Part shown: piece after piece, positions 6,000 to 11,822 of the stretch
Layout of the letters: each line of letters begins with the position of its first letter
How positions within the stretch are numbered: position 1 is the stretch's first letter
Assembly: GCA_934140355.1 (NCBI GenBank)
Contig: CAKPBH010000042.1
Span: 1-11,822 of the forward strand
Direction: 5' to 3'
From: an uncultured Bacilli bacterium
GTDB taxonomy: Bacteria; Bacillota_I; Bacilli_A; RF39; UBA660
Length of the DNA stretch: 11,822 bases
The notes under the pieces: generated by a model
The model's database searches: none
Told to the model about the DNA's origin: nothing
Seen by the model: the letters and a program-made list of their open reading frames with translations, nothing else
Position numbers and translations under genes: made by a program

Positions 6000-7646
6000 T
6001 TATATTTCTTGCAATACACTGATAATCATTGGTTTATTGCCAGTTTGATTACTTAAGTATTTACTTAGATTGTCTCTGATGGCACTTTTGATTTTACCAT
6101 AATCAACGTAATTTTCATGGACGTTTTCGTTGATTACTTTAACACATATTTCTTTAATTTGATCAATTAAATCAGTGCTATCTTTTACATAAACGAAACC
6201 TCTAGTTAAAATTTCTGGGCCAGCGAGTATTTTTTTTGTCTTTTTAGATAAAGTTGCTGAAATTACAATAATTCCATTGTCCGATAGCATTTCTCTATCC
6301 CGTAAAACGATTTCTCCAATATCATCACTAGAGTCTCCATCAATGGAAATATCTCCACATGGAATTTTAGTAAAATCATTTTCAACGAGTTTCCCATTGT
6401 TAAAACTTGCGACAAATCCATTTTCTTTTAAGATAATATGATTATCTGGAATTCCTACTTGGTTAGCTAGGGTGGCATTAGCAACTTGATGACGATATTC
6501 GCCTTTGATTGGAAAATAATATTTTGGTTTCATTAAATCCATCATCATCATTAAGTCTTCAGCGGAAGCATGATGAGATAGATTATCTTTAGATAACGTT
6601 ACTACTTCAACATCTAATTTTGATATATCATCTAGTAATTTATAAAAAGTTTTTTCCCTTCCCTCATAAATTGGTGTTGCTAAGAAAACAGTATCGCTTT
6701 CTTTTAACTTAATAAACTTGTCATAGCCATTAACGATTTTATAAATTGTTGAGTAAGGTCTTTCTCTTTCATTGGAATTTAGAATAGCAACATCAGGATC
6801 ATTAATGTTGGATAAGTCTCCTATGCACTTTTCATTAATAAATAAATAGTTATTTTTTGTTGCATAATCAACAATACTTTGTAATTTTTTTCCCATGATT
6901 ACAATTTTTCTATCGGTCTTTGATACTTCATTAAATAATTCTTGAATTCGATATAAATGGGAACTTAAAACATTAAAAATAATTCTTCCGTTTGCCTTAC
7001 TAAGGGTCTCTCTAATTAGATTAGAAATTCGATGATGTGGAGAAGTATGTCCACTTTTTTGGGCATAAATAGACTCTGACATTAAACATAATACGCCTTG
7101 CTTTCCAATATAAGCAAGTTTTCCCATGTCTGTTTGGTAATGTCCTCTCATTGTTGCATCAAATACAAAGTCTGAGGCATAAAAGATTACGCCATCTTTG
7201 GTATAGATTGCATATCCTAGGTTATCGGGAATAGAATGGGATAATCCTACTGGGAATACTTTGACATGTCCAATATTTAGGGTTTTATATGCTGGTATTT
7301 CAATTAGATTCTTTGTTGATACTTTCTTTATTTCTAATTCTTTTTTTAATAAGGCAATTGTAAATTTTGAACCATAGATAGGTACCTTCTCAAGAGATTC
7401 GGCAATATCTTGAATTGCCCCAAAGTTTTCAAAGTGTCCATGTGTTAAAAAAATACCTTTTACTCTTTTCTTATTTTCTTTTAAATAATCAATATTAGGA
7501 ATAACGTAATCAATTCCTAACATTTGTTCATCCGCATATTTTAGTCCAGCGTCGATTACTAAGATATCTTTATCAATTTCAATTACATACATATTTTTCC
7601 CAATTTCATTTAATCCACCTAGACTAAAGATTTTAATTTTACTCAT
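6000..7646 (-). CDS. rnj: RNase J homologue (metallo-beta-lactamase/beta-CASP) with degenerate active site
   Basis: A 548-residue cytoplasmic protein, close to the usual 555 of RNase J, aligning end to end by eye: SLGGLNEIGKNMYVIE at the start, HSIPDNLGYAI (137 onwards), SDFVFDATMRG (158-168), SESIYAQKSGHTSP, then LSHHASAEDL and MKPKYYFPIKGEYRHQ. Active RNase J carries HGHEDH and PVHGE; here these are HGHFEN (69-74) and PIKGE (379-383), so three metal ligands (Asp, His and a distal His) are replaced by Glu73, Asn74 and Lys381. This resembles the low-activity RNase J2 partner of RNase J1, which would act in mRNA and rRNA turnover as a heteromer. ATG 7646 has AAAGGAG nine bases upstream; the longer frame to 7718 runs through the promoter. 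Confidence 0.88.
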   Translation of the reverse strand: MSKIKIFSLGGLNEIGKNMYVIEIDKDILVIDAGLKYADEQMLGIDYVIPNIDYLKENKKRVKGIFLTHGHFENFGAIQDIAESLEKVPIYGSKFTIALLKKELEIKKVSTKNLIEIPAYKTLNIGHVKVFPVGLSHSIPDNLGYAIYTKDGVIFYASDFVFDATMRGHYQTDMGKLAYIGKQGVLCLMSESIYAQKSGHTSPHHRISNLIRETLSKANGRIIFNVLSSHLYRIQELFNEVSKTDRKIVIMGKKLQSIVDYATKNNYLFINEKCIGDLSNINDPDVAILNSNERERPYSTIYKIVNGYDKFIKLKESDTVFLATPIYEGREKTFYKLLDDISKLDVEVVTLSKDNLSHHASAEDLMMMMDLMKPKYYFPIKGEYRHQVANATLANQVGIPDNHIILKENGFVASFNNGKLVENDFTKIPCGDISIDGDSSDDIGEIVLRDREMLSDNGIIVISATLSKKTKKILAGPEILTRGFVYVKDSTDLIDQIKEICVKVINENVHENYVDYGKIKSAIRDNLSKYLSNQTGNKPMIISVLQEI

Positions 7647-7689
7647 TACTTTTTTCTCCTTTCTTTTTATCCAGTTCAAAGACTTTATA

Positions 7690-7718
7690 AGTATACCAAA
7701 AAAAGGACATTTTCGCAA
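7690..7718 (-). promoter_or_regulatory. Sigma-A promoter of the RNase J homologue
   Basis: Minus strand TTGCGA (7718-7713), 17-base spacer, TATACT (7695-7690). Predicted start is near 7683, giving a leader of about 37 bases. The position fixes the gene start at ATG 7646 rather than 7718. Confidence 0.7.
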
Positions 7719-7802
7719 GTTATTCCTTATGACATTACCTCAAAATTCATTATATTTTAAAGAAAAATCTAAAGAAGTATTTTCCTTAGTTAAAAAATAA
7801 GG

Positions 7803-7808
7803 TATAAT
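7803..7808 (+). promoter_or_regulatory. -10 box of the short-chain dehydrogenase gene
   Basis: Consensus TATAAT with no clear -35 box at 16-18 bases (7779-7786 is T-rich). Predicted start is near 7815, which lies after the in-frame ATG at 7813 and supports a later start codon. Confidence 0.5.
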
Positions 7809-7833
7809 ATTTATGAAAGGTATGGTGAAGAAA

Positions 7834-8577
7834 ATGTTAGAAAACAAGGTTGCTATCATTACTGGTGGCACAAGAGGAATTGGCTTTGAAACCGTTCGCT
7901 TATTTCTAAAAAATGGAGCACGTGTTGCTTTATTTGGTTCTAGAGAGGAAACCGTTAATCAAGCATTAAGTCAATTAAAAGAAGAGAATAGCCATTACGA
8001 AGTTATGGGGTTATTTCCTAATTTAAGTAATGAGGAAGAAATTAAGAAAGCTTTTCAGAAGGTATATGATACTTTTGGACAGATTGATATTTTAATTAAT
8101 AATGCGGGGATTTCTTCGTCTACTCCACTTACTAGTTATACAGAAAGTGAGTTAGATAAAATTATTAATGTTAATATTAAATCCGTTTTCTTATGCTCGA
8201 AGGTCGTTGTTCCTTATATGAAACAAATCGGTGGTGGCGTTATTTTAAATACAAGTTCCATGGTTAGTATTTATGGACAACCTAGTGGATGTATGTATCC
8301 GGCTAGTAAGTTTGCGGTAAATGGGTTGACAAAGTCTTTAGCAAGAGAACTTGCTCCACTTCATATTCGGGTTAATGCTGTTGCGCCTGGAATTACAGAA
8401 ACGGATATGGTTTCAGCATTACCAAAAGAAGTTATTGAGCCACTAATTAAGACTATTCCAATGGGAAGAATTGGGAAACCTATGGATATCGCGAATGCAT
8501 TTTTATATCTTGCTAGTGATATGGCTAGTTATGTTACTGGTGATATTCTGCAAGTAGATGGTGCAGCTCGCTCATAA
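7834..8577 (+). CDS. Short-chain dehydrogenase/reductase, FabG-like
   Basis: A soluble NAD(P)H-dependent oxidoreductase of 247 residues, the standard size for FabG (3-oxoacyl-ACP reductase). Classical SDR motifs are all present: TGGTRGIG (10-17) for the nucleotide, NNAG (89-92), NVN with Asn114, the Ser141/Ser142 pair, and YPASK with catalytic Tyr155 and Lys159, followed by NAVAPGITETDM (181-192). The C-terminus VDGAARS differs from the usual GG ending of FabG, and no other fatty-acid synthesis genes are nearby, so another hydroxy/keto substrate is possible. ATG 7834 is chosen because GGTGA lies five bases upstream, the protein then starts at the usual MLENKVAIITGG, and the -10 box puts transcription start near 7815. 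Single-gene transcript, divergent from the RNase J homologue. Confidence 0.88.
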   Translation: MLENKVAIITGGTRGIGFETVRLFLKNGARVALFGSREETVNQALSQLKEENSHYEVMGLFPNLSNEEEIKKAFQKVYDTFGQIDILINNAGISSSTPLTSYTESELDKIINVNIKSVFLCSKVVVPYMKQIGGGVILNTSSMVSIYGQPSGCMYPASKFAVNGLTKSLARELAPLHIRVNAVAPGITETDMVSALPKEVIEPLIKTIPMGRIGKPMDIANAFLYLASDMASYVTGDILQVDGAARS

Positions 8578-8600
8578 AAAGCATCTATGGTGCTTTTTTT
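8576..8600. terminator. Terminator between convergent genes
   Basis: AAAAAGCA (8576-8583) pairs with TGCTTTTT (8591-8598) around a 7-base loop, followed by T. It is symmetrical enough to work in both directions. The dehydrogenase stop is in the left arm and the transporter stop (8585-8587) is in the loop. Confidence 0.8.
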
Positions 8601-9661
8601 TCGGCAATAAAAAAGCCACTAAAAAGAGTTGCAATAATACAAATAGAAAGAAGAAGATAGAGATTAAAATGAAAAAGATAAGCAATGCCTATGATAAGAC
8701 TTTTGGTTAAGAAAAAAATAATTTCCTCTAGACTTAAGTAAGAAATAATTTCATTCTCCCCTAGTTCGTATAAATTTTCTAGACTAATATTTTCATATAT
8801 TTTTATGCCGATTCCTTCAAAGAAGGCTATGATTAAGAGAAAAATTCCACTTTTTAGATGTAGTTTAATAAAAAGAATTATGGCTAATAAAAGACAGAGG
8901 TATTTAAAATTATTTTTCCCTACTCTTTTACTAAAGAAGTAGACAACAATTAGGGAGGAAAGATTGGTAATTATATTAAATACTCCAACATACCAAATCT
9001 TATTTTTTACGGATAAATATAAAAATAAGGGTTGTATTTCTAAAAAAATCACTTTAAATTGTTCTAAAATGCTAAAGATTATTTTAGATTTTGAAAGTTT
9101 TATTTTAAAAATACTGCTTCTTCTTGTTTCTTTTAATTTAATTTTTTTTGTAAGGACAGGATAAATACTAATTAAAGAAAGAATAAGGATTAGAATACCA
9201 CTGATTAAAATGGGTAATTTACTGATTAAAATGGTTCCTATAATCGAAGAGATGATAGTTCCTAAATAAATCATGCAAACTAATTGATTGGTTTTTAAAT
9301 TTTCTTTTTTTAAAATAGATAATGCTAGGTAGTGTCTGGTGACATGATAAGAATAAGTACTTATGGATAAAAGAAAACTAAAGAGAATTAAAGAGGAATA
9401 AGTATTTTTCATAACCGATAAGTAAAGGTAGCAGATTCCATAAAGAAGGGATGAAGTGACTAGAACAAATTTATAATTTAACCTTAGGCTAATAACGTTT
9501 ACAAACAAACCAAAAGCGTAGAGAAGAAATAAAAAGAAAAAAAGGTCTGATAATGAATAACCTTTCTGATATAGGATAACTAATGAGAAGACGGAGACAA
9601 GCCCTCTAGTTATGGTGGATAAAAATAAAAAGATATGATAGTTTTTATAATACTTTTCCAT
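8585..9661 (-). CDS. MFS-like membrane transporter
   Basis: A 358-residue, very hydrophobic protein with about twelve predicted helices (roughly 10-30, 40-58, 64-84, 88-104, 127-147, 150-170, 204-221, 224-245, 252-268, 271-286, 312-332, 334-352) and a basic cytoplasmic loop at 171-194 between the two six-helix halves. This is the layout of a compact major facilitator. The loop after helix 2 (SLRLNYKF) stands where MFS motif A belongs but lacks its consensus. Substrate cannot be inferred. ATG 9661 has AGGTGA seven bases upstream. It follows the SpoIIM-like gene by 45 bases with no terminator, so they probably share a transcript. The start codon is inside a perfect hairpin (9657-9688), which may restrict translation. 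Confidence 0.7.
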   Translation of the reverse strand: MEKYYKNYHIFLFLSTITRGLVSVFSLVILYQKGYSLSDLFFFLFLLYAFGLFVNVISLRLNYKFVLVTSSLLYGICYLYLSVMKNTYSSLILFSFLLSISTYSYHVTRHYLALSILKKENLKTNQLVCMIYLGTIISSIIGTILISKLPILISGILILILSLISIYPVLTKKIKLKETRRSSIFKIKLSKSKIIFSILEQFKVIFLEIQPLFLYLSVKNKIWYVGVFNIITNLSSLIVVYFFSKRVGKNNFKYLCLLLAIILFIKLHLKSGIFLLIIAFFEGIGIKIYENISLENLYELGENEIISYLSLEEIIFFLTKSLIIGIAYLFHFNLYLLLSICIIATLFSGFFIAEKKAP

Positions 9662-9688
9662 ACTAAAATCACCTATTGTTAGTATGGA
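9657..9688 (-). promoter_or_regulatory. Hairpin over the start codon of the MFS gene
   Basis: Perfect 10-bp inverted repeat TCCATACTAA / TTAGTATGGA with a 12-base loop. In the minus-strand mRNA the ribosome binding site AGGTGA is in the loop and the AUG is in the 3' arm. A T-run follows on the plus strand only (to 9700), so for this operon it is not a terminator. It could be an RNA translation switch or a DNA operator. Confidence 0.55.
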
Positions 9689-9706
9689 TTATCTTTTTTA
9701 AATTAT

Positions 9707-10345
9707 TTATTTTACATAAAGGGAAATAAAAAGTTTTAATACCTTAGGAAAAAGATAGACTTCTAGAATACTTGAGATAAAACTTAAGATAATACAAAAC
9801 ATTAAAATTACTAAGTATTTTTTTAGCATTCTTTGATGATTTTTCTTTTTTGCAAAGATGATTTTAAAACAATAACTAGAAAACATTATGCTATAAATAC
9901 TTAAAAGAAAGACTGTTAATAAATTTAAGATTTGACTAGGAAAGGTATAGAGCAAAACGGCTAAGAAACCTTTTAATTTATAGCTAAGAAAGATTGAGGC
10001 AATGGAGAATCCTACTAAAAACCCTTTTAAGTAAGCAATAAAAATATTAAAAACTACGCCTATCATGCTAAGACCAAAGATAAAGATAAGCCCAATAAAT
10101 AAATAATTAATAATTAAACTATTTTTGAAGGCTAGTCCATTATCAATGGTATTTTTGCTAATACTGGTAAAGAAGGCAGTAATTGTTTTTATTACACTAT
10201 TTTTATCTAAGGTAGTGGATAACATTAAAAAGATGGAACCAGAGATAATTCCTAAAAGGATTATGCTTGCGACAAAGTAATTGAATTTCTTATTGGGTAA
10301 AATAATTTCTTTTAACTTGATTTTTTTCTTATTTTCTTTCTTCAT
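9707..10345 (-). CDS. SpoIIM-like integral membrane protein
   Basis: A 212-residue membrane protein with a lysine-rich N-terminal tail (1-20) and hydrophobic segments at about 24-43, 78-100, 103-122, 126-160 and 176-197. The arrangement resembles stage II sporulation protein M (DUF95), including a KGF motif between helices (107-109), a TFPSQILNL stretch, and Glu195 near the last helix in SSILEVYLFP. In endospore formers SpoIIM is part of the engulfment machinery with SpoIID and SpoIIP; relatives also occur in non-sporulating bacteria with unknown roles. No other sporulation gene is visible. ATG 10345 lies four bases after GGTGAT; a longer frame to GTG 10357 overlaps that binding site. First gene of a two-gene operon with the MFS transporter. 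Confidence 0.6.
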   Translation of the reverse strand: MKKENKKKIKLKEIILPNKKFNYFVASIILLGIISGSIFLMLSTTLDKNSVIKTITAFFTSISKNTIDNGLAFKNSLIINYLFIGLIFIFGLSMIGVVFNIFIAYLKGFLVGFSIASIFLSYKLKGFLAVLLYTFPSQILNLLTVFLLSIYSIMFSSYCFKIIFAKKKNHQRMLKKYLVILMFCIILSFISSILEVYLFPKVLKLFISLYVK

Positions 10346-10365
10346 CTTTATCACCACTTAAATAT

Positions 10366-10371
10366 ATTATA
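10366..10371 (-). promoter_or_regulatory. -10 box of the SpoIIM-like gene
   Basis: Minus strand TATAAT (10371-10366), about 20 bases before ATG 10345. There is no recognisable -35 box. It almost abuts the divergent promoter beginning at 10378, so the two may interfere. Confidence 0.4.
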
Positions 10372-10377
10372 AATCAC

Positions 10378-10406
10378 TTGTTTTTATGCCTATTTTTCGG
10401 TATAAT
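10378..10406 (+). promoter_or_regulatory. Sigma-A promoter of the small basic membrane protein gene
   Basis: TTGTTT (10378-10383), 17-base spacer, TATAAT (10401-10406). Predicted start near 10413, only a few bases before or within the AGAGGTGA binding site, so the leader is very short. Confidence 0.65.
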
Positions 10407-10426
10407 TATTTTAGAGGTGACTAATT

Positions 10427-10681
10427 TTGAGTAAAGTAAAAGCAAAAAAAGCAGAAGAAGTAAAAGTAGAAGAAGCTGCTGGATTATCTAAAAAGGAATT
10501 ATATGATTTAAATAAAAAGAAAAAAGAAGAAAGTAAGGTAAAAAAAATAAAGGCTCCTTCTCGGAAGAAAAAGACAAAGAAGACTTATCAACATAATTTG
10601 GGGGCTAGAATATTTGCGATTATTATGTTAATTTTAATGATTGGTTCTGTTGCAGCATCTATATTTGCTTATCTTCAATAA
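10427..10681 (+). CDS. Small basic membrane protein, 84 residues, function unknown
   Basis: Not recognised. The first 53 residues are highly charged and lysine-rich (KKKKEESKVKKIKAPSRKKK lies in residues 30-49), predicted cytoplasmic and probably disordered or helical. Residues 59-82 form one hydrophobic helix ending two residues from the C-terminus, so it would be tail-anchored with the basic part inside. Such a tail could touch nucleic acid or acidic lipid, but that is inference. It starts with TTG at 10427, seven bases after AGAGGTGA; no ATG is available, and the promoter fits. The size and C-terminal helix recall small DUF4044-type proteins, but I cannot confirm this. Single-gene unit with a strong terminator. 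Confidence 0.75.
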   Translation: MSKVKAKKAEEVKVEEAAGLSKKELYDLNKKKKEESKVKKIKAPSRKKKTKKTYQHNLGARIFAIIMLILMIGSVAASIFAYLQ

Positions 10682-10720
10682 AAAATACTTATCAAGAATT
10701 TTTCCTTGGTAAGTATTTTT
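10681..10720. terminator. Strong bidirectional terminator
   Basis: A 16-bp stem, AAAAATACTTATCAAG (10681-10696) with CTTGGTAAGTATTTTT (10705-10720), one G-U pair and an 8-base loop. T tracts exit on both strands. The stop codons of both convergent genes lie at the two ends of the stem. Confidence 0.9.
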
Positions 10721-11366
10721 AAATGATTAGATATAAGAATACTAATGAAACTACAGCTACAATTACGCCTAGTAAGACATAAGAGACAAACCCTAAGTCG
10801 TGAGTTTTTTCTTCTTGCTCTGGTTTTGCTATCTCTATATCCTCAGGAGGAGCAATTTTACTACTATTTTCTATGGAAGCGGCTAAGGTCATGGTGTTAT
10901 CAATTGTATCGGGTTCCTTGATTACTGGTTGTGGTTTCTCTTCGGATTGATAATTGATTTTGGTTGCTGCTACTCTGCCCTGATATTTTTGGATAAACCA
11001 AGTTTCAAAATTGGGGAACGATAGGCTGTTAAAATAAACAACATTTTCTACTTCAATGTGATTATACACAATAATTTGATGCGATAAGTTGATAAGGCTA
11101 GAGAGATATTTGTCTAAATCATTGAATGCTTGCTCGCTATTTATTTTAATTCTTTCTAGAATTTTATTTTCAATTCTTGGAATGACAAAGACTTTACTTT
11201 GGTCAAAAAGTATTTTTTGAATCGATATATCCGTTGGATTTTCCATTAAACAAGTGGTTAGAAATACTTTTTTTGTATTAGGAATTAACAAATAAAACTT
11301 TAGTTCTTTTTCTTCTATCTCATAGATACATCTTTCTTGTGTTTTTAAAATCATTCTTTGTACCAT
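10719..11366 (-). CDS. Membrane-anchored protein with C-terminal helix, function unknown
   Basis: Not recognised. 215 residues in three parts: a folded-looking N-terminal domain (1-135) of mixed strands and helices without a known motif; a Pro/Glu/Lys/Ser-rich linker (about 140-190); and one C-terminal hydrophobic helix (192-215) with no positive tail, so the domain is probably cytoplasmic and tail-anchored. No signal peptide. The frame extends upstream to an ATG at 11435, but this is inside the -35 box. ATG 11366 is preceded by GGGTGGT and lies about 34 bases after the predicted start of transcription; the ATG four codons later is also possible. Its promoter is strong and overlaps a palindrome, so its expression may be controlled. 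It stands alone between two convergent/divergent neighbours. Confidence 0.75.
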   Translation of the reverse strand: MVQRMILKTQERCIYEIEEKELKFYLLIPNTKKVFLTTCLMENPTDISIQKILFDQSKVFVIPRIENKILERIKINSEQAFNDLDKYLSSLINLSHQIIVYNHIEVENVVYFNSLSFPNFETWFIQKYQGRVAATKINYQSEEKPQPVIKEPDTIDNTMTLAASIENSSKIAPPEDIEIAKPEQEEKTHDLGFVSYVLLGVIVAVVSLVFLYLII

Positions 11367-11406
11367 ATTATACCACCCGCTACTATTATCTTCTATTATT
11401 AAGGTA

Positions 11407-11435
11407 ATTATAACAAAAAAAAGATAACTTGTCAT
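11407..11435 (-). promoter_or_regulatory. Promoter of the anchored-protein gene
   Basis: Minus strand ATGACA (11435-11430), 17-base spacer, TATAAT (11412-11407) with extended TGT. The -35 box differs from consensus at one base. Predicted start near 11400. Confidence 0.7.
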
Positions 11436-11445
11436 TATCTTTTTT
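11417..11445. repeat. Perfect palindrome overlapping a -35 box
   Basis: AAAAAAGATAA (11417-11427) and TTATCTTTTTT (11435-11445) are perfect inverted repeats with a 7-base centre that holds most of the -35 box of the gene to the left. It is flanked by A/T runs and could be an operator or a weak bidirectional terminator. Confidence 0.6.
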
Positions 11446-11494
11446 CATTTTCTTTTAATAAACGTGAATTTTAACTTGGATTTCCGTTTTTAGG

Positions 11495-11523
11495 TTAAAA
11501 ACTGAAATAAGTCTTGTTATAAT
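11495..11523 (+). promoter_or_regulatory. Promoter of the transposase fragment
   Basis: TTAAAA (11495-11500), 17-base spacer, TATAAT (11518-11523) with TGT before it. Predicted start near 11530, about 32 bases before ATG 11562. Confidence 0.55.
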
Positions 11524-11561
11524 ATATTACCAGTTTCCTTGGTTTGAAGGAGGTAATAAAA

Positions 11562-11759
11562 ATGAAAGAATGGAAACATTTAACATTTGAACAAAGAAAG
11601 ACTATTTCATCTGGTATATCACATAATTATAAATTAAGAGAAATTGGGGAAAATTTATTAGTTGATCCAACTAGTGTATCAAAAGAAGTGAAAAGGAATA
11701 GAATTGAAACTTCAGCTGGTTTAAAAAATGATTGTAAACGCACCAAGACCCGAGTTTGA
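11562..11759 (+). pseudogene. IS30-family transposase, N-terminal helix-turn-helix fragment
   Basis: Sixty-five residues, against 300 or more in an intact IS30-family transposase. The N-terminus matches the family's DNA-binding domain: WKHLTFEQRKTISSGISHNY, then the helix-turn-helix with LREIGENLLVDPTSVSKEVKRN, usually written as eIa..L....sTIsrEi.RN. After KNDCKRTKTR, where relatives continue with a cysteine-rich segment, the frame stops at TGA 11757; the catalytic DDE domain is missing and no continuation appears in other frames before the window ends. ATG 11562 has a perfect AAGGAGGT seven bases upstream; the TTG at 11544 just before it is not needed. The intact promoter and binding site mean that a small DNA-binding peptide could still be made. 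Confidence 0.75.
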
Positions 11760-11782
11760 CAGTTTTAATTTAAAAATCCTCT

Positions 11783-11810
11783 CTAGGTATTATAAAACCT
11801 AGTTTTTCTT
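11783..11810 (+). terminator. Terminator after the transposase fragment
   Basis: CTAGGT (11783-11788) pairs with ACCTAG (11797-11802) around an 8-base loop, followed by TTTTTCTT. It has the T tract on the plus strand only. Confidence 0.7.
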
Positions 11811-11822
11811 TGTTAACTTTGT

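Larger units (their letters stand above)
11487..11776 (+). mobile_element. Possible internally deleted IS30-family element
   Basis: A truncated IS30-type transposase lies between two imperfect inverted repeats: TTTTTAGGTTAAAAACTG (11487-11504) and CAGTTTTAATTTAAAAA (11760-11776, inverse of TTTTTAAATTAAAACTG). They match except for two bases and one missing A. The left repeat contains the -35 of the transposase promoter, as is usual for such elements. AT-rich sequence makes chance matches easy, so the boundaries are tentative. Confidence 0.4.

Noticed and set aside
7647..7718. Extra 24 N-terminal residues for the RNase J homologue
   Set aside because: This stretch contains the -35 and -10 boxes of the gene and the ribosome binding site for ATG 7646, so it is not expected to be translated.
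8964..9164. Plus-strand open frame of 66 codons antisense to the MFS gene
   Set aside because: An AT-rich mirror of hydrophobic codons on the other strand; no promoter or ribosome binding site supports it.
11757..11759. TGA at the end of the transposase fragment as a possible Trp codon (Mollicutes-type code)
   Set aside because: Genes in the window use TGG for Trp and read through with normal lengths under the standard bacterial code; even if TGA were read, the frame meets TAA two codons later.

Overview
The window is AT-rich, gene-dense bacterial chromosome with strong AGGAGG-type ribosome binding sites, near-consensus sigma-A promoters (TTGNNN / TATAAT, often with an extended TGN before the -10) and short AT-rich hairpin terminators. 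Gene content (rnc, an RNase J homologue, a SEDS cell-wall polymerase, a rhomboid protease, a lipoprotein with an LSGC lipobox, a SpoIIM-like membrane protein) points to a low-GC Bacillota lineage, probably a compact, gut-type member of the Bacilli or Erysipelotrichia. Ordinary code 11 fits: Trp is encoded by TGG, and nearly all genes end in TAA or TAG. No tRNA, rRNA, CRISPR array or prophage was seen. No gene-free stretch exceeds 300 bases.

Layout, left to right: the first codons of a minus-strand gene leaving the window (1-11); a cysteine-rich anchored surface protein (-); a divergent SEDS-family RodA/FtsW protein (+); a minus-strand operon rnc - rhomboid - 71-residue protein; a divergent metal-type solute-binding lipoprotein (+); a GNAT acetyltransferase with a deaminase-like C-terminal domain (-); an RNase J homologue with an eroded active site (-); a divergent FabG-like short-chain dehydrogenase (+); a SpoIIM-like protein followed by a 12-helix MFS-like transporter (- operon); a small basic membrane protein (+); a protein with a C-terminal membrane anchor (-); and a truncated IS30-type transposase (+) that may sit between degenerate inverted repeats.

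Transcription is in short units of one to three genes in alternating directions. At all four convergent junctions, one hairpin terminator serves both genes, and the stop codons lie inside or at the edge of that hairpin. Divergent pairs share short intergenic regions with back-to-back promoters. In several genes the longest open frame begins upstream of, or inside, its own promoter or ribosome binding site, so shorter starts are annotated.

No obviously new multi-gene system is visible. The items most worth a second look are the RNase J homologue lacking key metal ligands, a solute-binding protein that appears to have lost three of four metal ligands, a perfect hairpin burying the start codon of the MFS gene, a perfect palindrome centred on the -35 box of the anchored-protein gene, and the acetyltransferase-deaminase fusion with a changed zinc motif.
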